Positions 16,490 through 24,913 of a stretch of 64,000 nt of DNA are shown here, piece by piece. Positions within the stretch are counted from its first letter, which is position 1, and each line of letters opens with the position of its first letter. The notes beneath the pieces are model-generated. The model searched no databases. It was not told where the DNA came from and saw only the letters and a list, made by a program, of their open reading frames with translations. The translations under genes and the position numbers were made by a program. Source of the stretch: Bog-756 sp052326605 (GTDB lineage: Bacteria; Actinomycetota; Acidimicrobiia; Acidimicrobiales; RAAP-2); NCBI GenBank assembly GCA_052326605.1, contig JBKQMB010000047.1, forward strand, positions 14,326-78,325, in the 5' to 3' direction.

Positions 16490-17407
16490 ATGACCGTGAC
16501 CGTCCGTGATGCCGCCACGGTGATGCTCATACGCGACGCACGCGACGAGGCCGACCGACCCGCCATCGAAGTGTGCATGTTGCGCCGGAACCTGGCCTCC
16601 GAGTTCGTGGCCGGTGCCTATGTCTTCCCCGGAGGGTCGGTGGACCCCGACGACCGGGGCCCCATGGCCGAGGCCCTGTGTCGGGGGAGGACGGACGCCG
16701 AGGCCAGCGCCCTGCTGGGTGTCGAGTCCGGCGGGCTGGCGTTCTGGGTGGCCGCCCTGAGGGAGTGCTTCGAGGAGGCCGGAGTGCTCGTCGCCCAGCG
16801 GCACGAGGACGCCGAGCGGGGCGACGGCACCCTGCTCGACACCAGCGACCGGGTGGTGGCGAGGCGCTTCGCTGCCCATCGCAGCGCTGTCAACGACCAG
16901 AGGACCCGGCTGCTCGACGTCTGTCGTGAGGAGGGTCTGGTGCTGGCGGCCGACACGGTGCACTACGTGAGCCACTGGATCACGCCCGAGTTGGCCCCGA
17001 AGCGCTTCGACACCCGGTTCTTCGTGACCGCCGCCCCGCCCGGCCAGGTGGCGCACCACGACGAGGCGGAGACCATTGCCAGCATCTGGGTCCGCCCCGA
17101 CAACGCGCTCGCCCGGTACGCCGCCGGTGAGATCGAGCTCCTCCCGCCGACCATCGCCAACCTCGAGAGCCTCGCCCCCTTCCGCTCGACCCGCCAGGTC
17201 ATGACGTGGGCCCGCAGCGTCACCGACGTGCCCACCATCCTGCCGATCGTCCTCATTGCGGACGGGCAGCTGTTGGTCCTGCGACCGGGTGACGAGGGCT
17301 ACGACGAGGCCCTGGAGAACAGGCAGGCGTCGGGGCCGACCGTCGTCCACGAGGATCTCGCCGAGGCGGCCCGTGCGGCCTGGGGGCCGAAGGCCGGCCA
17401 GGTCTGA
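16490..17407 (+). CDS. NUDIX hydrolase (long, NUDT19-like)
   Basis: A 305-aa NUDIX protein. AYVFPGGSVDPDD opens the fold and ALRECFEEAGVLVA carries the REx2EExGx catalytic helix. About 40 residues are inserted between the glycine-rich loop and the catalytic helix, and the C-terminal half is long; both resemble the NUDT7/NUDT19 coenzyme A diphosphatase group. The substrate is an inference from that resemblance. It is convergent with the mrp gene, whose 3' end lies 42 bp away. Confidence 0.82.
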   Translation: MTVTVRDAATVMLIRDARDEADRPAIEVCMLRRNLASEFVAGAYVFPGGSVDPDDRGPMAEALCRGRTDAEASALLGVESGGLAFWVAALRECFEEAGVLVAQRHEDAERGDGTLLDTSDRVVARRFAAHRSAVNDQRTRLLDVCREEGLVLAADTVHYVSHWITPELAPKRFDTRFFVTAAPPGQVAHHDEAETIASIWVRPDNALARYAAGEIELLPPTIANLESLAPFRSTRQVMTWARSVTDVPTILPIVLIADGQLLVLRPGDEGYDEALENRQASGPTVVHEDLAEAARAAWGPKAGQV

Positions 17408-17449
17408 GGGCACAGGTGCCGCCCGCCGGGACGGGGCGACGTGGCGAAC

Positions 17450-18691
17450 CTAGCCAGGGCTCCGCTCCGGCTCCAGAGGGGCCGGCGGCCCGTCGGTGGA
17501 GCCGTCCTCGGGGGCACCGGCCCGCACCGCCGCCTCCACCCGATCGAGCATCCGGGCGCTGCACCCCTCCATCGACACCACCGGCGCATTCGTGGTGATC
17601 ACCGACTCGGCGATCCGGTCGAACACCTCGGCCAACGGCTGGTCCACGTCGAGGGCGACCGGGGCTCCGGCGTCCCCGCCGGCGGCGACCGAGGGATGGA
17701 GGGGGATCTGCCCGATCAGCGGGACGCCCACGTCGGCGGCCAGCCTGGCACCGCCGCCGGAACCGAACAGTGCATACGACGTGCCGTGGTCGCAGGTGAA
17801 GTCGCTCATGTTCTCGATGACCCCGACCACCCGGAGGTATCCCTTGCGGGCCATGTCGGCGGTCCGCGCCGCCACCTTCTGGGCGGCCACCGGGGGGGTG
17901 GTGACCACGAGGACCTCGGTCCGCGGCATCATCCGGGCCAGGCCCATCTGGATGTCACCGGTGCCGGGCGGCATGTCGATCAACAGGTAGTCGAGGTCCC
18001 CCCAGTGGACGTCCTCGATGAATTGGCGGACCGCCCGGTTGAGGATCAGCCCACGCCACATGATGGCGTTCTCCTCGTCGGCCAGGAACCCCATGGACAG
18101 CACCCGAAGCACCCCCTGCCCGACCTTCCGTTCGAGGGGAACCATCTTCTTGTCGCGTGACTCGACGTCGCCCTGCATGCCGAGCAGACGGGGGACGGAG
18201 AACCCCCAGATGTCGGCGTCGAGGACGCCGATGGTCAGCCCCCGGCGGGCCATCGCCACCGCCAGGTTGACGGTCACCGAGCTCTTCCCCACGCCACCTT
18301 TGCCCGAGGCGACGGCGATCACCCGTGCCGTGTCGGGGATGTCGGTGTCCGGCGCAGGGTCCCGGGCCAGAAGACGCGCCCGGGCCATCACCACCTTGCG
18401 CTGGTCGGCGTCCATGACCCCGGTGCTCACCGAGACCGCCCGCACTCCGGCCAGCGCGCCGAGGTGGGTCTCCACGTCGTTGCGGATCTGGGTGCGCAGG
18501 GGGCACCCGGCGACGGTGAGCGCCACCTCGACGTCCACCACGCCGCCCTCGGCGATCCGCACCGCGGTCACCATGCCCAGCTCGACGATGTCCGCCCGCA
18601 GCTCGGGGTCGACGACGCCGCGCAGGGCGGCCCGCACCACGTCCTCGGTCAGGCCGGGTGCCGCGGGTTCGGGCGTGTCGGACCTGGTCAT
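17450..18691 (-). CDS. mrp: Mrp/ApbC Fe-S cluster carrier ATPase with N-terminal MIP18 domain
   Basis: A 413-aa protein. Residues 10-90 are a MIP18 (DUF59) domain (LRGVVDPELRADIVELGMV). From about residue 125 comes the Mrp P-loop ATPase with VASGKGGVGKSSVTVNLAVA, the LDADIWGFS switch and LLIDMPPGTGD. The usual C-terminal CPxC cluster site is reduced to a single Cys (FTCDHG). Mrp proteins carry and insert [4Fe-4S] clusters. The ATG at 18691 is preceded by TAGAAT seven bases upstream, so the mRNA is probably leaderless. It diverges from an A-type Fe-S carrier across an 11-bp repeat array. Confidence 0.93.
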   Translation of the reverse strand: MTRSDTPEPAAPGLTEDVVRAALRGVVDPELRADIVELGMVTAVRIAEGGVVDVEVALTVAGCPLRTQIRNDVETHLGALAGVRAVSVSTGVMDADQRKVVMARARLLARDPAPDTDIPDTARVIAVASGKGGVGKSSVTVNLAVAMARRGLTIGVLDADIWGFSVPRLLGMQGDVESRDKKMVPLERKVGQGVLRVLSMGFLADEENAIMWRGLILNRAVRQFIEDVHWGDLDYLLIDMPPGTGDIQMGLARMMPRTEVLVVTTPPVAAQKVAARTADMARKGYLRVVGVIENMSDFTCDHGTSYALFGSGGGARLAADVGVPLIGQIPLHPSVAAGGDAGAPVALDVDQPLAEVFDRIAESVITTNAPVVSMEGCSARMLDRVEAAVRAGAPEDGSTDGPPAPLEPERSPG

Positions 18692-18698
18692 CTCGACA

Positions 18699-18704
18699 AT
18701 TCTA
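18699..18704 (-). promoter_or_regulatory. -10 element, leaderless promoter of mrp
   Basis: TAGAAT on the minus strand lies seven bases before the mrp ATG. A -35 box at normal spacing would fall at about 18722-18727, inside the first unit of the 11-bp repeat array. Confidence 0.6.
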
Positions 18705-18719
18705 ACGGTCGACACTCGA

Positions 18720-18785
18720 CGGCCACTCGACGGCCACTCGACGGCCACCCGACGGCCACCCGACGGCCACCCGACGGCCACCCGA
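18720..18785. repeat. 11-bp tandem repeat, six perfect-register copies
   Basis: The unit CGGCCACYCGA (Y is T in the first two copies and C in the last four) is repeated six times with no spacer. It lies in the divergent intergenic region between mrp and the A-type carrier gene and reaches into the mrp promoter. An 11-bp period is close to one helical turn, so identical faces of the DNA are presented, as in an array of protein-binding sites. Confidence 0.9.
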
Positions 18786-18920
18786 GGGGGTGTATCGCCT
18801 GCACCGGGACACGGGTACGCTTGGTGGAGCAGCGGCGACCGGCCCCGTGCCGGCCGGCTGGTGGCAAGGATCCGGCCAGAGCATGCACGAAATCCGTCCC
18901 GTGACCCAGGAGGAACTCCG

Positions 18921-19286
18921 ATGAGCACCACGATGCAGAACGTCAGTATCGGGAAGAAGCCGAATCCGGTCACGCTGACCGATCACGCCGCCGCCAAGGT
19001 CGCCGAGCTCCTGGCCCAGGAGGACATCGACGGCCTGGCCCTGCGGGTGGCGGTGCGCCCCGGAGGATGCTCGGGCTTCAGCTACGAGATGTTCTTCGAC
19101 GCCGACGTGGCCGACGACGATGTGGTGAGGGAGTTCGGCGAGGTCAAGGTGGTCGTGGACGCGACCAGCGCCGACCTGCTGAAGGGCTCGACCCTCGACT
19201 ACGACGATGGCCTGCAGGGCGCCGGGTTCCATGTGACCAACCCGAACGCGTCCCGCACCTGCGGCTGCGGATCCTCCTTCAGCTGA
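18921..19286 (+). CDS. erpA: A-type iron-sulfur cluster carrier (HesB/IscA/ErpA family)
   Basis: A 121-aa A-type carrier with the three conserved cysteines: one in GGCSGFSYEM and two in the C-terminal CGCGSSFS. These proteins hold Fe-S clusters and deliver them to apoproteins. The ATG at 18921 has AGGAGGA nine bases upstream. It diverges from mrp, another Fe-S carrier, which supports a shared role in cluster delivery. Its TGA lies in the first copy of an 8-bp tandem repeat that leads into the next gene. The name erpA is by family resemblance and not proven. Confidence 0.9.
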   Translation: MSTTMQNVSIGKKPNPVTLTDHAAAKVAELLAQEDIDGLALRVAVRPGGCSGFSYEMFFDADVADDDVVREFGEVKVVVDATSADLLKGSTLDYDDGLQGAGFHVTNPNASRTCGCGSSFS

Positions 19287-19322
19287 TCCGCTGATCCGCT
19301 GATCCACTGATCCACTGATCCA
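19283..19322. repeat. 8-bp tandem repeat, five copies, spanning a gene junction
   Basis: CTGATCCR is repeated five times (the last base is G in copies 1-2 and A in copies 3-5). The first copy holds the stop codon of the A-type carrier and the last copy holds the probable start of the downstream ferredoxin/molybdenum-hydroxylase gene. The unit is not a multiple of three, so changes in copy number would shift frames. Confidence 0.92.
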
Positions 19323-20970
19323 GCTTCACGTCAACGGCGCCGTCGTCGAGGTCCTCGACGACGGCGCCTCTCTGCTGGACGTACTTCGCGATCGGCTCGG
19401 ACTGCACTCGGTCAAGGACGGCTGCAGCCCCCAGGGCCAGTGCGGCTGTTGCACGGTATGGGTGGACGGCGCCCCGCGGGTGGCGTGCGTCACCCCGGTC
19501 CGCCGGCTGCAGGGTCGCCGGGTGACCACTCTCGAGTCGCTCCCCGGGGACGGGGCCGCCGAGTGGGCCGAGGCGCTGGTGGCCACCGGCGGCAGCCAGT
19601 GCGGCTTCTGCACCCCGGGCATCGTGATGAGGCTGGCTGCCCTGTCCCCGGAGCCCGCCGAGCGCGGCCATGGTTCCGCCGCGGCCACTGCCGCATCGGA
19701 GAAGGTCGGACAGGCCCTGGTCGCCCACCTGTGCCGCTGCACCGGTTGGAAGACCATCGAGGAGGCGGCCTCCCGGGTCTATCAACGGTCACCGGGGTCC
19801 GACCCCTCGGCTGGCCCGGCACGCGACCTCGGTGCCGCTTCTGCCCGGGCCGAGCTCGAAGGAGGGGTCCCCCAGCAGGTCGGCCTTGACGTGGTGATGG
19901 GCCGGGCGGGGTTCGCCGACGACACCTGTCCGCCGGGTGCGCTGGTGGCCGTGCCCGATGGACGGGGTGGACACGCCGTGGCCGAGTCGGTGGCCGCGGC
20001 TCGGGCCCTGGCCGGAAGGGTCCAGGGTCGCAGCACCAGTGCCGCGCTGAGCCATCCGATCGCGGTGCCGCCGGGAGCGTGGACGGTCGGCCTGCGTACG
20101 ACCTGGGTGGAGCCGGCCTACGTCGAGCCGGACGCGTCCTGGTGCGTCCCGGGGGGAGTGCCAGCGTCCCCCTACGGGAACGGCGGTGCCTTCGGGGGGA
20201 AGCTGCACTCACCGGTGGCGGCCGACGCCCGCCGTCTGGCCGACGAGCACGGCCGGCCCGTGCGGGTCCTGTGGTCACGCGAGGACGTCGTGCGGCACGG
20301 GCCCAAGCGCCCACCGGTGGCCGGTGGCATCGACGCCGGGGGGACCGGGGTGCTCCGGGTGGGGATCACCGCGGGCGAGGTGACCGGGCAGCAGTGGGCC
20401 TCGGTGTCCGCCCTGGCGGCGGCCGTGGCCCCCGGGCTGGTCCTCGAGCAGGTGGCGCTGGCCGGGCCACCGATCTCCTTCGACCTGCGGGCCGCGGTGT
20501 GGGCGGAGGCGGCGGTGCTGGCCGCTGTCGCCCGTCTGGCCGCGCCCGACGGTCCCGGGCCTCGCCACGACGTCCCCATCGAGGTGGTCGGCCCGTCCGG
20601 GGGGCGTGCGGTGGCCCGCTGCGGCCCCGACGGCTCGATCGAACTGTCGGTCGACGCCGGCCCGCCCCTCGACGAGGTCGTGCTCCGCTCCTACTGCATC
20701 GGGGCCGCCCACCAGGCGTTGGGCTGGGTCCGTTCGGAGGGGATCGCCGTGGATGCCGATGGGGCGGTCCACGACCTGACGATGCGCTCCTTCGGGGTCC
20801 TGCAGGCCAGGGCCATGCCGCCGGTCACCGTGCGGATCGGGTCGGCCTCTGCTGCCGGCCCGGTCAACGGCTCCGACGCCGTGTTCGCCGCGGTGGCCGC
20901 CGCCCGCTGGCTGGCCGACGGACTGGCACCCGAGTGGCCTCTCGACAGGGGCGGCGCCGGCCGCCGATGA
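19315..20970 (+). CDS. Fused [2Fe-2S] small subunit and reduced molybdenum-hydroxylase-like domain
   Basis: Residues 1-155 are the two-cluster small subunit of xanthine dehydrogenase/CO dehydrogenase-type enzymes: a plant-type ferredoxin loop GCSPQGQCGCCTV (five residues between the first two Cys instead of the usual four), then CGFCTPGIV and LCRCTGW. The rest (about 395 residues) keeps a few large-subunit features (NGGAFGGKL, similar to the GGxFGGK cofactor loop) but is far shorter than a real 750-aa molybdopterin subunit. No ATG, GTG or TTG precedes the ferredoxin domain; an in-frame TGA at 19300 bounds the gene, and CTG at 19315 gives the expected IQLHVNG start. The first standard start (GTG 19462) would lose the first cluster. 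Function is unknown. Confidence 0.7.
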   Translation: MIQLHVNGAVVEVLDDGASLLDVLRDRLGLHSVKDGCSPQGQCGCCTVWVDGAPRVACVTPVRRLQGRRVTTLESLPGDGAAEWAEALVATGGSQCGFCTPGIVMRLAALSPEPAERGHGSAAATAASEKVGQALVAHLCRCTGWKTIEEAASRVYQRSPGSDPSAGPARDLGAASARAELEGGVPQQVGLDVVMGRAGFADDTCPPGALVAVPDGRGGHAVAESVAAARALAGRVQGRSTSAALSHPIAVPPGAWTVGLRTTWVEPAYVEPDASWCVPGGVPASPYGNGGAFGGKLHSPVAADARRLADEHGRPVRVLWSREDVVRHGPKRPPVAGGIDAGGTGVLRVGITAGEVTGQQWASVSALAAAVAPGLVLEQVALAGPPISFDLRAAVWAEAAVLAAVARLAAPDGPGPRHDVPIEVVGPSGGRAVARCGPDGSIELSVDAGPPLDEVVLRSYCIGAAHQALGWVRSEGIAVDADGAVHDLTMRSFGVLQARAMPPVTVRIGSASAAGPVNGSDAVFAAVAAARWLADGLAPEWPLDRGGAGRR

Positions 20971-21045
20971 GGCTCTCCCCCCGGACCCGCGGCCGAACGT
21001 AGGCTGGACCGTCCACCGAGCCCCAGCCCCTGCGAGGAGCATGCG

Positions 21046-21417
21046 ATGAGTACCCCGATCGGCCCGTACGCCCCCATCGTCATCGCCGGCCCCTGGTTGA
21101 TCTGCTCCGGCCAGCTCGGGCTGGGCGAGCCGGAGGCCGGACAGGCTCCCTCGTTGGTGGAGGGTGGTGCCCCGGCCCAGCTCGCACAGGCCCTGGCCAA
21201 TGCCGACGGGCTCCTGCGCGGCCAGGGTGCCGTGCCGGCCGACGTGGTCAAGACCACCGTGTTCCTGGTCGACATGGCCGATGCCCCCGCCGTCAACGAC
21301 GCCTACCTGGCGTTCTTCGGCGACCACCGCCCGGCCCGCTCGATGGTGGCCGTGTCCGGGCTCCCCCTGGGCGGCCTGGTCGAAGTGGAGCTGTGGGCGT
21401 ACCGCGACCCGTCGTGA
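21046..21417 (+). CDS. RidA family protein
   Basis: A 123-aa RidA/YjgF/UK114 protein. IGPYAPIVIAGPWLICSGQL opens the fold, and RPARSMVAV supplies the Arg that binds the imine carboxylate in RidA. Members hydrolyse reactive enamine/imine intermediates such as 2-aminoacrylate. The ATG has GAGGAG nine bases upstream, and TAGGCT at 21000-21005 could be its -10. It converges with the GlnR-like regulator gene, ten bases away. Confidence 0.88.
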   Translation: MSTPIGPYAPIVIAGPWLICSGQLGLGEPEAGQAPSLVEGGAPAQLAQALANADGLLRGQGAVPADVVKTTVFLVDMADAPAVNDAYLAFFGDHRPARSMVAVSGLPLGGLVEVELWAYRDPS

Positions 21418-21427
21418 CCGAGGCGGG

Positions 21428-22108
21428 TCAGGGCATCCAGCTGGTCTGACCGAACCGGTAGCCCACCGAGCGGACCGTCTGGATCAGGTGGGCGTTCTCC
21501 TCGCCGAGCTTGGCCCGGAGGCGCCGGACATGGACGTCGACGGTGCGGGCACCGCCGTAGTACTCGTAGCCCCACACCCTCGACAGCAGCGTCTCGCGGG
21601 TGAACACCTTGCCCGGGCGGGCGGCCAGAAATCGGAGCAGCTCGTACTCCATGTAGGTGAGGTCGAGAACCTTGCCTGCCACCGCGGCCTGGTAGGTCTC
21701 GAGATTGAGCACCAGGGGCCCGTGTTCGAGGAGATCCGGCCGCAGGCCCCGTCCGGTCCTCCAGAAGAGGTGGGCCAGCCGGGCACTGAGCTCCCCGGCG
21801 TTGACCGGCTCGAGGCAGAGGTCGTCGAACAGATCCTCACGGAGCTCGAGCTCGCCAAGCTGCTCGACCGGGACGACCACCATCACCGGGGCGAGGGGGA
21901 CCTCACGCTTGCGAAGGTGGCGGCAGAGGAGGAACGCCCCGACCGGATCGGCGGCGCTGGAGATCACCGCACCCGACCACCCGTCCTCTGGCTCCTCGGT
22001 TTCGGCGGCCTCGGGTTTGTCGATGCCCCGCCACGGATAGCCGGCCCGTTCGAGGACGGCGATCACCGCGATGGGCGGCACGGCGGGAAAACACAGCAAG
22101 GGCTCCAT
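21428..22108 (-). CDS. GlnR-like orphan OmpR-type regulator
   Basis: A 226-aa protein with a degenerate receiver domain (residues 1-115; the usual phospho-Asp pocket is not recognisable). It has an OmpR-type winged helix at about 130-222: LDLTYMEYELLRFLAARPGK, then VDVHVRRLRAKLG and TVRSVGYRFG. This matches actinobacterial GlnR, the phosphorylation-independent global nitrogen regulator. It lies directly downstream of glnA and near glnII, and a GlnR-box-like site lies upstream of glnII. The neighbourhood makes nitrogen control the best reading; MtrA-type or other OmpR members are less likely. Confidence 0.78.
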   Translation of the reverse strand: MEPLLCFPAVPPIAVIAVLERAGYPWRGIDKPEAAETEEPEDGWSGAVISSAADPVGAFLLCRHLRKREVPLAPVMVVVPVEQLGELELREDLFDDLCLEPVNAGELSARLAHLFWRTGRGLRPDLLEHGPLVLNLETYQAAVAGKVLDLTYMEYELLRFLAARPGKVFTRETLLSRVWGYEYYGGARTVDVHVRRLRAKLGEENAHLIQTVRSVGYRFGQTSWMP

Positions 22109-22156
22109 GGCGGTGCTCCCCCTTTCCTCTCGAGGTGCTGGCTGTTCGAAGGCTGC

Positions 22157-23521
22157 TTACAGCAGCGGGAGATAGCGGTCGAGCTCGAACTGCGATACGT
22201 GGGCCTTGTACCCGGCCCATTCGGCCCGCTTGTTGCGGATGAACCACTCGAAGACGTGGTCGCCGAGGGTGGCGGCCAACAGCTCGGAGGACTCCATGAG
22301 GACCAGGGCCTCGTTGAGGCTACCCGGAAGGTGCAGGATCCCCTTGCCCGACAGCTCCTCGGCGCTCAGATCGAACAGGTTGGCATCGGTTTCGGGGGGC
22401 AGCTCGTACCCCTGCTCGATGCCTCGCAGCCCGGCAGCCAGAATGACGGCGAAGGCCAGATAGGGGTTGCAGGCGCTGTCGGGCGACCGGTACTCGATGC
22501 GGGTGGACTCGCCCTTGCCGGGCTTGACCACCGGTACCCGGACCAGGGCGGACCGGTTGTTGCGGGCCCAGGACATGTGGATGGGGGCCTCGTAGCCGGA
22601 CACCAGCCGCTTGTAGGAGTTGACCCACTGGTTGGTGACCGCGGTGATCTCCCCGGCGTGGCGGAGGAGGCCGGCGATGAACCCCTCGGCCACCTCGGAG
22701 AGTCCGCCCGGCCGTTCGAGGTCCACGAATGCGTTGGCCTCCCCGCGGAAGAGCGACATGTGGGTGTGCATCCCCGAGCCCTGCAGGCCGGCGAGGGGCT
22801 TGGGCATGAAGCTGGCGAACACCCCCTGCTGGCGGGCCATCTCCTTGACCACCAGGCGCACCGTCATGATGGTGTCGGCCATGGTCAGCGCGTCGGTGTA
22901 GCGGAGGTCGATCTCGTGCTGGCTGGGTGCATCCTCGTGCTGGGCGTGCTCGACCGGGATGCCCATCTCCTCCAGGGTGAGCACGGTGCGCTGTCGGATG
23001 TCACTGGCCCGGTCGGCCACTGTCAGCTCGAAGTACGACCCTGTGTCCAACGTCTGCGGCGCGTGGGAGGGGTCGCTGTCGGCGAAGTAGAAGTACTCGA
23101 TCTCCGGTGCTGCGTAGAAGGTGAAGCCGCGATCGTGTGCCCGGTCGAGTGAACGGCGCAGCACGTGGCGGGGGCAGCCCTGGAACGGCGAGCCGTCGAG
23201 GTCGACGATGTCGCAGAAGACCCGCGCCACCTGGGCCTCGGGCACCTCGCCATTCGGCCCGAACTGCCCGTGGCCGTGCCAGGGGAGGAGCTGGAAGGTG
23301 TTGGCATCCGGCCGGGCCAGGACGTCGCTCTCCTGGACGCGGCTGAAGCCGTCGATGGCGGACCCGTCGAACGTCATCCCCTCGCCCAGGGCGTTCTCGA
23401 GCTCGGCGGGCGTGATGCTGAAGGTCTTCGGTGTTCCGAGCACGTCGGTGAACCACAGCTGGACGAACCTGATGCCGCGTTCCTCCACGGTGCGGAGGAC
23501 GTACTCCTCTTGACTCCTCAT
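22157..23521 (-). CDS. glnA: Type I glutamine synthetase
   Basis: A 454-aa GSI enzyme, which makes glutamine from glutamate, ammonia and ATP. GMTFDGSAIDGFSRVQESDV is the N-terminal signature, PEIEYF and NQWVNSYKRLVSGYEAP line the active site and RIEYRSPDSACNPYLAFA is the C-terminal binding region. Where E. coli GlnA has the adenylylated Tyr (NLYDLPPEE) this protein has Phe (NLFDLSAEE), so it should escape adenylylation, as in the GSI-alpha type. The ATG at 23521 has GGAGGT upstream. It sits between glnII and the GlnR-like regulator. Confidence 0.95.
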   Translation of the reverse strand: MRSQEEYVLRTVEERGIRFVQLWFTDVLGTPKTFSITPAELENALGEGMTFDGSAIDGFSRVQESDVLARPDANTFQLLPWHGHGQFGPNGEVPEAQVARVFCDIVDLDGSPFQGCPRHVLRRSLDRAHDRGFTFYAAPEIEYFYFADSDPSHAPQTLDTGSYFELTVADRASDIRQRTVLTLEEMGIPVEHAQHEDAPSQHEIDLRYTDALTMADTIMTVRLVVKEMARQQGVFASFMPKPLAGLQGSGMHTHMSLFRGEANAFVDLERPGGLSEVAEGFIAGLLRHAGEITAVTNQWVNSYKRLVSGYEAPIHMSWARNNRSALVRVPVVKPGKGESTRIEYRSPDSACNPYLAFAVILAAGLRGIEQGYELPPETDANLFDLSAEELSGKGILHLPGSLNEALVLMESSELLAATLGDHVFEWFIRNKRAEWAGYKAHVSQFELDRYLPLL

Positions 23522-23633
23522 CGGGTCGGCCACCTCCGGGCGAGTCGGGGTCTCTGTGTGGGGGGTGTCAGGGTCGATGCCGCCATTCTCGCAGGTGGCA
23601 GGGGGCTCGGTCGAAGTGGCGCCGGCGGAGGCG

Positions 23634-23667
23634 AACAGAGCCGGGCCCGGAGGGGCCCGGCTCTGTT
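23634..23667 (-). terminator. Strong hairpin downstream of glnII
   Basis: A perfect 15-bp inverted repeat (arms 23634-23648 and 23653-23667) with a GGAG loop lies between the end of glnII and the start of glnA. Its position marks it as the glnII transcription terminator, which implies that glnA has its own promoter. Confidence 0.85.
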
Positions 23668-23743
23668 GCACGCAGAGCGGTGGAGCCGGGGACCGCCGGG
23701 CCCACTTCGCGGTGGCCCGGGTTCCGGTTGGTCCCCGCGCCGG

Positions 23744-24754
23744 TCAGCTTCCCTCGGCGTCGCCGCAGACGGTCTCGACCATGATGGCGGTCACCTGGTA
23801 GGGGTCCATGTTGGCATTCGGGCGGCGGTCCTCCAGCCAACCCTTCTTGGCCTTGGCCGTGGCCCACGGGATGCGGATGGAGGCGCCCCGGTCGGAGGTC
23901 GCGTAACTGAACGTGGTGTAGTGGGCGGTCTCGTGCGCTCCGGTCAGTCGGCTCTCGATGCCCACGCCGTACACGGCGATGTGCTCGTCGATCTTCTTCC
24001 CGATGGCCTCGCAGCCGGCGATGATGGCGTCCCAGCCGCCTTCGGCCCGCATCTCCTTGGTGGAGAAGTTGGTGTGGGCCCCGGCGCCGTTCCAGTCACC
24101 GAGGATCGGCTTGGGCTCGAGGGTGGCGTAGACCTCGAAGTCCTCGGCGATGCGGAAGAGGAGCCACCGGGCCACCCAGAGCTGGTCGGACATCTCCAGC
24201 GGCGAGAGGACGCCGACCTGGAACTCCCACTGGCCCATCATGACCTCGGCGTTGGTGCCCTCGATGCCGATGCCCGCATCGATGCACGCAGCCGTGTGGA
24301 GCTCGACGATCTCGCGTCCGGGCATCTTGTCGCCACCGACGCCGCAGTAGTAGGGGCCCTGGGGCGCGGGATAACCGATGGCCGGCCAGCCCAAAGGCCG
24401 CCCGTCCTTGAAGAAGGTGTACTCCTGCTCGATGCCGAACATCGGCTCGTGGTGGCCGTACTTCTTCACCACCTCACGCAGCCGGGCGCGGGTGTTGGTC
24501 GGGTGGGGGGTGAAGTCGGTCAGCAGCACCTCGCACATCACCAACCTGTCGTCGGGCCCCCGCAGGGGATCGGGACAGCTGAACACCGGCTGGAGCACGC
24601 AGTCCGAGTCGTGGCCCAGCGCCTGGTTGGTGCTCGAACCGTCGAACCCCCAGATGCCCGGCTCCTCGCCGTCGGCGACGATCTTCGTCTTGCTGCGCAG
24701 CAGCGGCGCAGGCTCGGTTCCGTCGATCCAGATGTACTCGGCTTGGTAAGGCAC
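23744..24754 (-). CDS. glnII: Type II (eukaryote-like) glutamine synthetase
   Basis: A 336-aa GSII, shorter than GSI as expected. IWGFDGSSTNQALG is the N-terminal signature, FGIEQEYTFF and GQWEFQVG carry metal/substrate residues, and LEPKPILGDWNGAGAHTNFS and RGASIRIPWATAK complete the active site. I set the start at GTG 24754, which has AGAGGAG upstream and gives the PYQAEYIWIDG opening. Having both GSI and GSII is known in Streptomyces and some other actinobacteria. A GlnR-box-like site lies about 160 bp upstream. Confidence 0.94.
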   Translation of the reverse strand: MPYQAEYIWIDGTEPAPLLRSKTKIVADGEEPGIWGFDGSSTNQALGHDSDCVLQPVFSCPDPLRGPDDRLVMCEVLLTDFTPHPTNTRARLREVVKKYGHHEPMFGIEQEYTFFKDGRPLGWPAIGYPAPQGPYYCGVGGDKMPGREIVELHTAACIDAGIGIEGTNAEVMMGQWEFQVGVLSPLEMSDQLWVARWLLFRIAEDFEVYATLEPKPILGDWNGAGAHTNFSTKEMRAEGGWDAIIAGCEAIGKKIDEHIAVYGVGIESRLTGAHETAHYTTFSYATSDRGASIRIPWATAKAKKGWLEDRRPNANMDPYQVTAIMVETVCGDAEGS

Positions 24755-24913
24755 TCGCACTCCTCTGTTTCCATTGCTCGGTTTTTTCTCTGACTCGGTC
24801 GCCCTCTGCCCTGGCTTCCCGCCGCTGATGCGGGGCCCGTACCACCGGCACGGCCCAGGGGCCATGCCGGTGGGGGTGGGAATCCGAGGGACAACCCACT
24901 ATCGCAGGGCGCC

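Noticed and set aside
15581..17413. A 610-codon minus-strand frame over the hydrolase and NUDIX genes
   Set aside because: A shadow of two well-supported plus-strand genes.
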